Shown here one piece after another: positions 10,602-20,163 of a stretch of DNA of 36,972 nt. A program made the position numbers and the translations under genes. Source of the DNA: Bacteroidota bacterium (GTDB taxonomy: Bacteria > Bacteroidota > Bacteroidia > Chitinophagales > Chitinophagaceae); NCBI GenBank assembly GCA_016868815.1, contig VGFQ01000019.1, positions 1-36,972 of the forward strand, given 5' to 3'. The notes under the pieces are model-generated. The model did no database searches and was not told the origin of the DNA. It saw nothing but the letters and a program-made list of their open reading frames with translations. Within the stretch, counting starts at the first letter, position 1. Each line of letters opens with the position of its first letter.

Positions 10602-13600
10602 ATGGCAAGCGATTATGGATTATATCGCCCCGAATTCGAGCATGACGCTTGTGGGATAGGCTTCGTTGCGAACATCAAAGGCAACCGAAGCCATCAGATC
10701 GTCTCCGACGCGCTGACGATCCTCGAGAACATGGAACATCGCGGCGCTTGCGGCTGTGAAGATAATACAGGCGACGGAGCCGGGATCCTCATCCAGACAC
10801 CCCATGAGTTCTTCTTCGAAGAGTGCCTGGCCCTCGGCGTACACCTCCCCCCCTTCGGACGCTATGCTGCCGGCTGTGTGTTCTTCCCTAAAGACCTGCG
10901 GAAGCGGGAGGAATGCCGGGAGATCTTCCAACGCACGGCAGACACACTGGGACTGGAGATTCTGGCCTGGCGGAAAGTGCCCGTTGACCCTACCGGCATC
11001 GGCCCCACGGCCCTCTCGGTAGAGCCGGAGATGGAGCAGGTCTTCGTCGCCTGCCCAGACCATGTGTCAGACCCGATGCAGTTCGAGCGCAAGCTCTTCG
11101 TGCTACGCAACCACGCCAGCCACCTCATCCAAGACACCGTCCGCAAAGACCCTGTCGGCTTCTACATCGCATCGCTCTCTCACAAAGTGATTGTTTACAA
11201 AGGGCAGCTCACGAGCGGACAGGTACGGCATTATTTCTCAGACCTGCGCAACCGACGGCTGGTAAGCGCCTTCGGGCTTATTCATTCCCGCTTCGCGACC
11301 AACACGTTCCCCTCCTGGAAGCTCGCGCAGCCCTTCCGATTCATCGCCCACAACGGGGAAATCAACACCCTCCAGGGCAACCTCAACTGGCTCAAAAGCA
11401 GCGAACGGGGCTTTACTTCACCCTTCTTCACCAAAGAAGAGATGGAGATGCTTCTACCTATGGTAGTAGAAGGGCAGTCCGACAGTGCCTGCATCGACAA
11501 TATGATCGAGTTGCTATGCATGACGGGGCGCTCACTGCCCCACGTGATGATGATGCTCATCCCAGAAGCATGGGACGAGAACGACCTGATGGACCCAGCC
11601 CGCAAAGCCTTTTACGAGTACCATGCCTCAATGATGGAACCCTGGGACGGGCCGGCCTCCATCTCTTTTACTGATGGCCGCATCATCGGCGCCACCCTGG
11701 ACCGCAACGGCCTGAGGCCCTCCCGCTACTGTGTAACAACAGACGACCGCGTGATCATGGCCTCCGAAAGCGGCGCCCTCCCCGTCAATCCATCCCTGAT
11801 ACGTGAAAACGGCAGGCTGCAGCCCGGACGCATGTTCGTCGTCGACCTCGAACAGGGGCGTATCATCAGCGACGAGGAAATCAAAAACGACATCTGCAAT
11901 CGCAAGCCTTACTCCGAATGGCTGAACAAATACAAGATCCGCCTGAACGAACTGCCAGAGCCCAGGATCATGTTCACACACCTAGAACATGACCAGATAT
12001 TCAAATACCAGAAGGCCTTCGGCTATACCCGCGAAGACCTCGACAAGATCATCACCCCGATGGCCCTGGAAGGCAAGGAGCCGGTTGGCTCGATGGGCAG
12101 CGATACCCCACTGGCCGTGCTGAGCGATCAGCCACAACACCTCAGCAGCTACTTCAAGCAGCTGTTCGCGCAGGTCACCAACCCTCCAATCGACCCGATC
12201 CGTGAACGACTCGTCATGTCTCTGGCCAGCTTTGTCGGTAATAACGGCAATATGCTGACAGAGGACCCCCTGAGCTGTCACACCGTCGCACTCAAGCATC
12301 CCGTGCTCACCAACCACGACCTGGAACGGATCCGAAGCATCGACACTGGCATCTTCCAGGCTAAGACGCTGCAATGCTATTTCCGGGCAGATGGCAAGCT
12401 CGGCTCCTTGCAGTCTGCCCTAGAACGCGTCTGCCGCTATGCCGTCGATGCAGTACAAGACGGATTCGAAGTCCTCATCCTGCAAGACAGGGCCGTTGAC
12501 TCTGAGCACGCACCCATCCCCTCGCTGCTGGCAACCTCGGCCGTGCACCACCACCTCATCCGCAAAGGATTTCGCGGAAGGGTAGGGATCGTCGTGGAAG
12601 CCGGGGATGTATGGGAAGTCCATCACTTCGCCTGCCTGCTGGCATTCGGAGCCACCGCGATCAACCCATACCTCGCCCTGTCGACCATCCGGGACCTTAG
12701 AAATACCGGACGCCTACAGACCGACCTCGACCCCGAACACCTCAAGAAGAACTATATCAAAGCCGTCAACGATGGGCTGCTGAAAGTATTCTCCAAGATG
12801 GGGATCTCCACCCTGCAGTCGTATCAGGGCGCTCAGATCATGGAGATCATCGGAATCTCCAAGACAGTCGTAGATAAATACTTCACCGGCGCAGTCTCCC
12901 GTATCGAAGGGCTTGGCCTCGACGAGATTGCCCGGGAGGCCCTGGCAAAACATGGCATCGCCTTCAGCCGCAAACAAGTACCCAACGACCAGCTGCCGTC
13001 CGGAGGTCTCTACCAATGGAATCGGAAAGGAGAATATCACCTCTTCAACCCGCAAACCATCCACCTTCTGCAGCTTTCTACTCGGACCAATGACTACGCC
13101 GCATTCCGCCGCTACTCAAAAGCAGTCAACGACCAGGCAGAGAAAGCCTGTACGCTGCGCAGCCTGCTCGACTTCCGAAAGACGCATGCGTCGATCCCGT
13201 TAGAGGAAGTGGAACCCGCAGAGCAGATCTACCGCAGGTTCGCGACGGGTGCCATGTCATTCGGCTCTATCTCCTGGGAAGCACATACCACCCTGGCCAT
13301 CGCCATGAACCGGCTAGGGGCCAAGAGTAATACCGGTGAAGGGGGAGAAGACGAAGCCCGCTACGAACCACTCCCTAATGGCGACTCTATGCGGTCGGCC
13401 ATCAAACAGGTGGCCTCCGCACGGTTCGGCGTCACCAGCCGCTACCTTACAGAAGCGGATGAACTCCAGATAAAGATGGCCCAGGGGGCAAAGCCCGGCG
13501 AAGGCGGACAGCTGCCTGGACATAAGGTGGACGAATGGATCGGCCGGGTAAGGTATTCCACCCCCGGTGTTGGACTTATTTCCCCACCACCACACCACGA

Positions 13601-15113
13601 CATCTATTCCATCGAAGACCTCGCCCAACTCATCTTCGACCTTAAAAATGCCAATCGCAGGGCCCGGATCAGTGTAAAGCTGGTCTCAAAAGCCGGCGTG
13701 GGCACCATCGCCGCCGGTGTCACCAAAGCAAAATCCGACGTCGTGCTGATCTCAGGCTTCGACGGCGGCACTGGTGCCTCCCCTGTGAGCTCGATCCGAC
13801 ATGCCGGACTGCCATGGGAGTTGGGACTAGCAGAGACCCATCAAACACTGGTGCGGAATCGCCTCCGCAGCCGGGTGACAGTCCAGGCTGATGGACAACT
13901 GAAAACCGGCCGCGACATCGCCATCGCCACCCTGCTGGGAGCTGAGGAATGGGGGGTTGCCACCGCAGCACTGGTGGTAGAAGGCTGCATTCTGATGCGC
14001 AAATGCCACCTCAATACCTGCCCCGTCGGCGTCGCCACACAAGACCCCTCCCTCCGGGCGCGATTCTCCGGGGCCGCCGACCACGTCGTCAACCTCATCC
14101 GCTTCCTGACGAAGGAACTCCGTGAGATTATGGCAGACCTGGGATATCGTACCGTGGACGAGATGGTAGGGCAAGTAAAGAACCTTGGCCTCAAGGAAGG
14201 CATCACCCACTGGAAGCACCGAACCCTCGACTTGTCACCCATCCTCTATCAGGAACCTGAAGGAAGATATACTGGCCTGCACTGCCAGGAAGAACAAAAC
14301 CATGGCCTCGACGGCGTGCTCGACTGGAAACTACTGGACGCAGCCCGTCCCGCCCTGGAAGAAGGCATCGCAGTGAAGGCCGCCTTCCCGATCTGCAATA
14401 CAGACCGCGCGACCGGCACTCTGCTGTCCAATGAGATCACCCGCGCCTACCCCGCCACCGGCCTGCCGGAAGACCAAATTTGCTTCCAGCTGGAAGGCAC
14501 TGCCGGACAGAGCTTCGGCGCATTCCTCGCCCCAGGACTCACCCTGGCCTTGGAAGGGGATGGCAACGACTATTTTGGCAAAGGCCTCAGCGGCGGCAAA
14601 CTCATCATACATCCACATCGGGAAGCAGCCTTCCAGGCGGAAGACAACATTATCATCGGCAACGTAGCCCTCTACGGCGCCACGTCTGGGAAGGCCTTCA
14701 TCCGCGGCAAGGCCGGAGAACGGTTCTGCGTCCGAAACTCCGGTGCGACAGCCGTGGTGGAAGGTCTCGGCGACCATGGCTGCGAGTATATGACAGGTGG
14801 TACCGTCGTAGTACTGGGTGCCACCGGACGCAACTTCGCTGCCGGCATGAGCGGCGGCATCGCCTATGTCTACGACCCGGGCAACCAGCTGCCGACCTTC
14901 TGTAACCCCGAGATGGTCGACCTAGACCCGTTGACCGATGCAGACCGCCAGACCCTTCGCCAACTGCTGCAGGAACATCTTCTAAACACCCGTAGCCGAT
15001 TGGCCGCCTTCGTGCTGGATGATTTCGAACAGCAGACGGCCCACTTCCTGAAAGTCTTCCCCAAAGATTATAAGAAGGTCCTAGCCAAACGCACCAATAG
15101 CCTCGCAGTATAG
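10602..15113 (+). CDS. gltB: Glutamate synthase, large (alpha) subunit
   Basis: The GOGAT large subunit transfers the amide nitrogen of glutamine to 2-oxoglutarate, giving two glutamates. It has 1503 residues. The N-terminal glutamine amidotransferase domain starts after a 16-residue propeptide, with the catalytic Cys17 in EFEHDACGIGFVANIKG. The central and FMN-binding synthase domains follow, including SGFDGGTGASP. The three ligands of the [3Fe-4S] cluster are visible as Cys1129, Cys1135 and Cys1140 in GCILMRKCHLNTCPVG. The C-terminal Gly-rich beta-helix domain contains GGTVVVLGATGRNFAAGMSG. gltD follows 50 nt later. Size and partner indicate the bacterial NADPH type. Confidence 0.97.
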   Translation: MASDYGLYRPEFEHDACGIGFVANIKGNRSHQIVSDALTILENMEHRGACGCEDNTGDGAGILIQTPHEFFFEECLALGVHLPPFGRYAAGCVFFPKDLRKREECREIFQRTADTLGLEILAWRKVPVDPTGIGPTALSVEPEMEQVFVACPDHVSDPMQFERKLFVLRNHASHLIQDTVRKDPVGFYIASLSHKVIVYKGQLTSGQVRHYFSDLRNRRLVSAFGLIHSRFATNTFPSWKLAQPFRFIAHNGEINTLQGNLNWLKSSERGFTSPFFTKEEMEMLLPMVVEGQSDSACIDNMIELLCMTGRSLPHVMMMLIPEAWDENDLMDPARKAFYEYHASMMEPWDGPASISFTDGRIIGATLDRNGLRPSRYCVTTDDRVIMASESGALPVNPSLIRENGRLQPGRMFVVDLEQGRIISDEEIKNDICNRKPYSEWLNKYKIRLNELPEPRIMFTHLEHDQIFKYQKAFGYTREDLDKIITPMALEGKEPVGSMGSDTPLAVLSDQPQHLSSYFKQLFAQVTNPPIDPIRERLVMSLASFVGNNGNMLTEDPLSCHTVALKHPVLTNHDLERIRSIDTGIFQAKTLQCYFRADGKLGSLQSALERVCRYAVDAVQDGFEVLILQDRAVDSEHAPIPSLLATSAVHHHLIRKGFRGRVGIVVEAGDVWEVHHFACLLAFGATAINPYLALSTIRDLRNTGRLQTDLDPEHLKKNYIKAVNDGLLKVFSKMGISTLQSYQGAQIMEIIGISKTVVDKYFTGAVSRIEGLGLDEIAREALAKHGIAFSRKQVPNDQLPSGGLYQWNRKGEYHLFNPQTIHLLQLSTRTNDYAAFRRYSKAVNDQAEKACTLRSLLDFRKTHASIPLEEVEPAEQIYRRFATGAMSFGSISWEAHTTLAIAMNRLGAKSNTGEGGEDEARYEPLPNGDSMRSAIKQVASARFGVTSRYLTEADELQIKMAQGAKPGEGGQLPGHKVDEWIGRVRYSTPGVGLISPPPHHDIYSIEDLAQLIFDLKNANRRARISVKLVSKAGVGTIAAGVTKAKSDVVLISGFDGGTGASPVSSIRHAGLPWELGLAETHQTLVRNRLRSRVTVQADGQLKTGRDIAIATLLGAEEWGVATAALVVEGCILMRKCHLNTCPVGVATQDPSLRARFSGAADHVVNLIRFLTKELREIMADLGYRTVDEMVGQVKNLGLKEGITHWKHRTLDLSPILYQEPEGRYTGLHCQEEQNHGLDGVLDWKLLDAARPALEEGIAVKAAFPICNTDRATGTLLSNEITRAYPATGLPEDQICFQLEGTAGQSFGAFLAPGLTLALEGDGNDYFGKGLSGGKLIIHPHREAAFQAEDNIIIGNVALYGATSGKAFIRGKAGERFCVRNSGATAVVEGLGDHGCEYMTGGTVVVLGATGRNFAAGMSGGIAYVYDPGNQLPTFCNPEMVDLDPLTDADRQTLRQLLQEHLLNTRSRLAAFVLDDFEQQTAHFLKVFPKDYKKVLAKRTNSLAV

Positions 15114-15163
15114 CCACCAAAGGCCAACCATCCACCCGTTCGCGCAGCACCAATACCACTCAT

Positions 15164-16663
15164 ATGGGAAAGCCCACCGGATTCTTGGAATTCACCCGCG
15201 AGACCCCCAGCCACCGAAGTCCTACCGATCGGATCCACGACTATGGAGAGTTCACCTCCCTTTTTGAACCGACAAGCATCCACCGACAGGCGACCCGCTG
15301 CATGGACTGCGGCGTACCCTTCTGCCATCACGGTTGCCCGCTGGGCAACGTGATCCCCGAATTCAACGATGCCGTCTATCGGGACGACTGGAAAGAAGCA
15401 TATGAAATCCTCGCGAGCACCAATAACTTTCCCGAGTTCACCGGACGCATCTGTCCAGCCCCCTGTGAAAGCGCCTGCGTACTGGGCATCAACCAGCAAC
15501 CCGTCGCGATTGAAGAAATCGAGAAACACATCGCAGAAAAAGCCTTCCAGGAAGGATATGTACAAGCCAAAGTACCAAACCTGCGAACAGGAAAAAAAGT
15601 GGCTGTTGTTGGGTCCGGTCCGGCAGGACTGGCAGCGGCCGCCCAACTTAACCAGGCAGGCCATCTGGTGACAGTCTTTGAACGAGATGACAGGCCCGGA
15701 GGACTATTGCGCTACGGAATCCCTGACTTCAAGCTATCGAAAGACGTCTTGGACCGCAGGATCCAGATCCTGGAAGAAGAAGGCATCCACTTTCGATGCC
15801 ATGCACACGTAGGCGTCAACGTCCAGCCCTCCGATTTGCTGCAGGAATTCCATGCCATCGTCCTTTGCGGAGGAGCGACCCTGCCACGCGACCTGGATGT
15901 GCCCGGGCGAGGGCTCCAAGGCATACATTTCGCCATGCCTTTCCTCAAACAACAGAACAAACGTGTCGCTGGCCTGGCACCCCTGGAAGGAAGTGGGCTC
16001 GAGTCGAACGTACTGGGAGAGGAAGTCACAGCCCACGGCAAGCACGTTGTCGTGATTGGAGGAGGCGATACAGGAAGTGATTGCGTCGGAACTTCCAACC
16101 GACAGGGGGCACGCACTGTGACCCAGTTTGAACTACTGCCCAAGCCCCCGGCCAGCCGGACCCCTCAGATGCCATGGCCCAGCTATCCCATGGTGCTGAA
16201 AACCTCCAGTTCCCACGAAGAAGGCTGCGAACGCCGCTGGGCCGTCGCTACCAAAGAATTCTTAGGAGATGGACAAGGGAGGCTCAAAGCCATAAAGACC
16301 GTCGAGCTGGAATGGAAGTCGGCAGAAGACGGAAGACCGGCGCGCTTTGAAGAAAAGCCCGGCAGCGAATGTGAGATAGCCTGCGAACTGGCCCTGCTGG
16401 CTATGGGCTTCACGCAGCCCCAGCCGGAAGGGCTGCTGCAGGAACTGGACATCGAGACCGACGCAAGGGGCAATGTCGCGGCAGGCGAAAAAAACTATCA
16501 GACCAATATTTCACGTGTATTTGCCTGTGGCGACATGCGCCGCGGACAGTCGCTTGTCGTCTGGGCCATCAGCGAAGGCCGCGAATGCGCCAGAAAAGTC
16601 GACGAATATCTCTGCGGCCAATCTCTGCTTGAATCCAAAGACAGCAACTTGCTCCTCTCCTGA
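15164..16663 (+). CDS. gltD: Glutamate synthase, small (beta) subunit
   Basis: GltD takes electrons from NADPH through FAD and passes them to GltB through Fe-S clusters. It has 499 residues. The N-terminal Fe-S domain shows Cys46, Cys49, Cys54 and Cys58 in RCMDCGVPFCHHGCPLG, and a second set, Cys97, Cys101 and Cys105, in ICPAPCESACVLG. The FAD fold begins VAVVGSGPAGLAAAAQLNQ and continues with RPGGLLRYGIPDFKL. The NADPH fold has VVVIGGGDTGSDCVGTSNRQ. A C-terminal FACGDMRRGQSLVVWAI segment closes the FAD site. Together with gltB and the downstream ammonium transporter this forms the ammonium-assimilation half of the window. Confidence 0.96.
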   Translation: MGKPTGFLEFTRETPSHRSPTDRIHDYGEFTSLFEPTSIHRQATRCMDCGVPFCHHGCPLGNVIPEFNDAVYRDDWKEAYEILASTNNFPEFTGRICPAPCESACVLGINQQPVAIEEIEKHIAEKAFQEGYVQAKVPNLRTGKKVAVVGSGPAGLAAAAQLNQAGHLVTVFERDDRPGGLLRYGIPDFKLSKDVLDRRIQILEEEGIHFRCHAHVGVNVQPSDLLQEFHAIVLCGGATLPRDLDVPGRGLQGIHFAMPFLKQQNKRVAGLAPLEGSGLESNVLGEEVTAHGKHVVVIGGGDTGSDCVGTSNRQGARTVTQFELLPKPPASRTPQMPWPSYPMVLKTSSSHEEGCERRWAVATKEFLGDGQGRLKAIKTVELEWKSAEDGRPARFEEKPGSECEIACELALLAMGFTQPQPEGLLQELDIETDARGNVAAGEKNYQTNISRVFACGDMRRGQSLVVWAISEGRECARKVDEYLCGQSLLESKDSNLLLS

Positions 16664-17034
16664 TTCGATTATCGGTGGAGCACCAGCAGACTCCCGCCCC
16701 GAAAGGCAAGAGATGATATCTACAAGGCGGCTGGACTTGATACCTCCCCCAATCCCCTCATGCCCGTCCCCGCACCCTGGACTAAGCCATCGATTTTTAA
16801 AATTATTTATTATAATTTTTTATATGCTTATTGTATTCCAAAATTCATATTTTGAATAACAGAACAGATTTTAACATATCTCGCTGATATTCTGATGATA
16901 GTAAAAGATAGAACCGACTTGAACATCAAATTATGTTTAATCATATGTGTATAATTATTCGGAAAATTATAACATTTGATAGATTTAATGGATTAGAATT
17001 GCATGAGTTCATTGATTATTCACAATAAAACATC
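16664..17034. other. Intergenic region between gltD and amt
   Basis: This is a 371 nt stretch with no convincing gene. The first 120 nt or so stay GC-rich like the coding DNA. From about 16790 the sequence becomes very AT-rich up to the amt start, as expected for a promoter region. Short TTTG-containing sequences occur, for example in a TAACATTTGATAG context near 16970, but none has exact TAnnTTTG spacing. I found no clear terminator hairpin after gltD. An open frame running through here on the + strand is mostly inside gltD out of frame and looks spurious. Confidence 0.6.
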
Positions 17035-18471
17035 ATGCAAATGAAAAAAATCGGTCTCAGGGAGATTTTACCGTTTCTACTACTGATCACGCTGGCTGTT
17101 GCGGCGATTTTCATCCCCAGCTTGCCGAATTACGATGACGGTGGCAAGTACAGTGCGGCAGACATATCGTGGGTATTGGTGGCCACAGCCCTGGTATTTC
17201 TGATGACGCCGGGCCTCGCCTTCTTTTATGGGGGCATGGTGCACCGTAAGAATGTCATCTCTACCATGATCAAAAGCGTGGTAGCGGCCGGCGTGGTGAG
17301 CGTCCTCTGGATTACCTTCGGCTACAGTCTGGCCTTTGGCGACTCCATCGGTGGCATCATCGGCAACCCCTCCACGCATCTATTATTCAAAGGAGTGACT
17401 TCAGAAACGCCCTGGAGCCTGGCACCCACCATTCCAAAGTCGCTGTTTTCGATGTTCCAGCTCATGTTTGCCATCATCACCCCTGGCCTGGTGGTTGGGG
17501 CGGTGGCAGAGCGCATCCGGTTCAATGCATACATATTATTTACGGTCCTCTTCTCAACGCTGGTCTATGCGCCGCTGGCACACTGGAGCTGGCATCCGGA
17601 GGGATTTCTCTTTCAATGGGGGGCCCTTGACTTTGCTGGCGGCACGGTGGTACATATCTCCGCAGGCTGCGCTGCCCTGGCAGGCGCGCTGGTGTTGAAG
17701 CGTCGCAAGGTGCATATCCAGCGAATGGAAGTACCGCCTGCCAACGTCCCATATGTGCTCATCGGAACCGGGCTGCTTTGGTTCGGGTGGTTTGGCTTCA
17801 ACGCCGGCTCCGCCCTGGGAGCCAATACCCTGGCCGTCTCTGCCTTTGCCACCACCAATACGGCAGCTGCTGCCGCGGGCCTTTCCTGGATGTTCTTCGA
17901 TGTCATGAAAGGCAAGAAGCCCTCTGTGCTGGGATTCTGCATCGGCGCGGTGGTCGGACTGGTAGCCATCACCCCGGCTGCAGGCTTTGTGGCCATCCCC
18001 CAATCGATATTCATTGGCGTCGTGGCCGCAGTCATCTCCAATATTGCCGTGTACTACAAATCGAAGTCGTCTCTCGATGACACACTCGACGTGTTCCCCT
18101 GCCATGGCCTGGGAGGTATGGTAGGCATGCTGATGACGGGCATCTTCGCCACAAAGACTGTCAATGGAGCTGGCAACGACGGACTGTTCTTCGGGAATGT
18201 CGATTTTTTCCTCACCCAGTGTAAAGCCCTGGCCATCACAGTCGGCTATAGCTTCGTAGTCTCCTACGGCATCTTCAAATTCATCAACTTCCTCCTGCCG
18301 CTGCGGGTTTCCTCGGAAGAAGAGGAGATCGGACTGGACGCCTCACAGCACAATGAGAAATATGTACAGGGGACGCTGCTGGTCAGTAACCCCTCAGAGC
18401 GAGAAATGGAGAAAAAAGAACTAGACGTACTGATTAAAAAGGGTACAGCCGAAGAAGTGGTATCGGTCTAG
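17035..18471 (+). CDS. amt: Ammonium transporter, Amt family
   Basis: This inner-membrane channel imports ammonium/ammonia to feed glutamine synthetase and GOGAT. It has 478 residues and about eleven hydrophobic helices. The family signature is PGLAFFYGGMVHRKN. Asp199 and His207, eight apart in DFAGGTVVH, match AmtB Asp160 and His168, and His357 in FPCHGLGGMVGML matches the second pore histidine. The C-terminal tail contains the usual EIGLDASQH, where PII proteins normally touch the channel, followed by a charged extension. No glnB/PII gene is adjacent, unlike many amt loci. ATG 17035 is used; ATG 17041 is an equal alternative. Confidence 0.95.
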   Translation: MQMKKIGLREILPFLLLITLAVAAIFIPSLPNYDDGGKYSAADISWVLVATALVFLMTPGLAFFYGGMVHRKNVISTMIKSVVAAGVVSVLWITFGYSLAFGDSIGGIIGNPSTHLLFKGVTSETPWSLAPTIPKSLFSMFQLMFAIITPGLVVGAVAERIRFNAYILFTVLFSTLVYAPLAHWSWHPEGFLFQWGALDFAGGTVVHISAGCAALAGALVLKRRKVHIQRMEVPPANVPYVLIGTGLLWFGWFGFNAGSALGANTLAVSAFATTNTAAAAAGLSWMFFDVMKGKKPSVLGFCIGAVVGLVAITPAAGFVAIPQSIFIGVVAAVISNIAVYYKSKSSLDDTLDVFPCHGLGGMVGMLMTGIFATKTVNGAGNDGLFFGNVDFFLTQCKALAITVGYSFVVSYGIFKFINFLLPLRVSSEEEEIGLDASQHNEKYVQGTLLVSNPSEREMEKKELDVLIKKGTAEEVVSV

Positions 18472-18518
18472 GATGACACTTTTCGAACTGCACCCAACAC
18501 TGAATAAACAGATATACA

Positions 18519-19595
18519 ATGTTACAAAAAATCTTCATCACCCTGATGGGTGTAAGCAGCTTTGTATGCCTACATGCCCAAGAGAATGCATCTGAGAAAA
18601 AAGAGTCCGCTTCCACCTACAAATTATCCGGCTTTGTTGATGCCTATTTCCGAAACGACTTCATGCGGTCTTCAGACAACAACCGAACCAGCTTCACCTA
18701 CTCGGACAAGTCCTTCGAACTCGGCATGGCCTCGCTGAAACTCGACTATGCCAAGGCAAAGGTGGGCTTTGTGGCCGACCTGGGCGTTGGACGCCGGGCC
18801 GAAGAGTTTTCCTACAATGAGAAAGGCCTCACCACTGCCATCAAACAACTCTACATCACCTACCAGGCCAAGGAATGGCTGAAATTCTCCGCAGGCAGCT
18901 TTGCCACCCATGTTGGATATGAAGTGGTCGATGCCCCCGCCAACCGGAATTACAGCATGTCATACATGTTCTCCTGGGGGCCGTTCTTCCATACCGGCCT
19001 GAAAGCAGAGGCAACATCGGGGAAAAGTACATTGATGCTGGGCATCGCCAACCCCACCGACTATAAAACGGCACCCGTCAACAGCACGAAATACCTGCTG
19101 GCTCAATATGCCCTGGCCTTCTCCGACGACGTCAAGGCTTATGTAAATTATGTAAGTGGCAAGCGATATACAGACAGTGCCAAGTACGGCCAATACGACC
19201 TAGTACTGACCGCAAGGGTGAACGAACGGCTGAGCCTAGGATATAATGGCACCGTCGCCCAATATCGGTTTCAGAAGAAGAACCAATACGACAGCAAGTC
19301 TCAGTCATGGTGGGGCTCCGCCGTCTATGTGAACATAGACCCCTCCACCGCCTTCGGCCTGACCCTTCGGACAGAGTACTTCAGCGACAAACACCAGCTC
19401 TCTGCCATGTCCCTGGCGCCGGTCGGCGCAGGGATCCTGTCCAATACCCTCTCCGGCAACATTCGCATGGGAGACCTCACCCTGATCCCTGAATTCCGAG
19501 TAGAGACCGCCAATCAGGGGATCTATCGCAACAAGGCAGGAAAGGTGCGGAGCTCAGACGCCAGCCTGCTTCTGGCAGCCGTGTACAAATTTTAG
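18519..19595 (+). CDS. Outer-membrane beta-barrel protein (porin-like)
   Basis: The 358-residue protein begins with a Sec signal peptide, MLQKIFITLMGVSSFVCLHA, probably cut before Gln21. The rest alternates short hydrophobic beta-strands with polar turns, is rich in Tyr, Ser, Gly and Lys, and ends VYKF with the terminal Phe typical of barrels assembled by Bam. No plug or TonB box is seen. It resembles the putative-porin beta-barrel proteins common in Bacteroidota. It lies 47 nt after amt on the same strand, so it may be co-expressed and provide an outer-membrane route for ammonium or small solutes. The substrate link is inference from position only. Confidence 0.8.
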   Translation: MLQKIFITLMGVSSFVCLHAQENASEKKESASTYKLSGFVDAYFRNDFMRSSDNNRTSFTYSDKSFELGMASLKLDYAKAKVGFVADLGVGRRAEEFSYNEKGLTTAIKQLYITYQAKEWLKFSAGSFATHVGYEVVDAPANRNYSMSYMFSWGPFFHTGLKAEATSGKSTLMLGIANPTDYKTAPVNSTKYLLAQYALAFSDDVKAYVNYVSGKRYTDSAKYGQYDLVLTARVNERLSLGYNGTVAQYRFQKKNQYDSKSQSWWGSAVYVNIDPSTAFGLTLRTEYFSDKHQLSAMSLAPVGAGILSNTLSGNIRMGDLTLIPEFRVETANQGIYRNKAGKVRSSDASLLLAAVYKF

Positions 19596-19622
19596 CAACA
19601 CAGCGAAGAGGATCCATGCTGT

Positions 19623-19670
19623 GCGGATCCTGCAGGGGACGACCACCCGGTCTTTTCCCGCGGGATCCGC
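19623..19670. repeat. Inverted repeat after the barrel gene
   Basis: GCGGATCC at 19623-19630 and its exact complement GGATCCGC at 19663-19670 flank 32 nt. Within this, a GGGGA near the left arm can pair with TCCC near the right arm. The structure starts 28 nt after the barrel gene stop. It could slow or end transcription, but no T-run follows, so it is not a typical intrinsic terminator. Confidence 0.4.
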
Positions 19671-19790
19671 GCAGTTTATTGAAAAGTATTTTCGAGTATT
19701 GCCGATATACCGAAGACGGGCTACCTTTTTGAGATAAACGCATCCGGTTCACAAAAGGAAGAGGTCCTGAACTCCCACATCAGTTCAGAC

Positions 19791-20126
19791 GTGGTCATGC
19801 ATGGTCTGATCCTGAGCCAGCATGCGGTGGTGGTGGAAGGCATGTTGGTGGGCGATATCCGATGCGATCAAAATGTTTTTATCTTGGGTACCGGCTCCGT
19901 CATAGGCAGCATCGTGAGCCGGCAAGCCACCATTGAGGGGAAAGTCGAGGGCAATCTATACATCCTGGAAAAGCTTCGATCCCAAGGACAGGCGCAGCTG
20001 ACGGGAGACATCCTGACATCCTGCCTGGAAGTAGCCTCCATGTCCTACCTGCATGGAAAAATGCCGCAAGATGGCAACCCAAGAGATAGAAGAAATCGTT
20101 TGGGAGATGGACCGTCAGTCTTCTAA
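19791..20126 (+). CDS. Small bactofilin-like protein, start uncertain
   Basis: The product shows the bactofilin pattern of short beta-helix rungs with repeated hydrophobic and Gly positions: VVVEGMLVGDIRCDQ, IGSIVSRQATIEGKVEGN and LYILEKLRSQGQAQLTGDI. Bactofilins polymerise into cytoskeletal filaments or scaffolds. The coordinates use GTG 19791 and give 111 residues. However, the frame is open back to 19683, and the upstream codons NSHISSDVVMHG align with the first bactofilin rung, so the true protein probably begins earlier. No ATG, GTG or TTG lies in frame between the stop at 19680 and 19791, so an unusual start such as CTG or ATT, or a frameshift, is possible. The tail after about residue 90 is charged and unconserved. 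It runs towards ppc. Confidence 0.65.
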   Translation: MVMHGLILSQHAVVVEGMLVGDIRCDQNVFILGTGSVIGSIVSRQATIEGKVEGNLYILEKLRSQGQAQLTGDILTSCLEVASMSYLHGKMPQDGNPRDRRNRLGDGPSVF

Positions 20127-20163
20127 AAAATCTGCCGGGAAACGAGCAAGCATCGCACCCCTC

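Noticed and set aside
16473..16859. A 128-codon frame from the end of gltD into the following gap
   Set aside because: Its first half is gltD out of frame, and its second half is low-complexity Pro/Ser then AT-driven Ile/Phe with no family resemblance.
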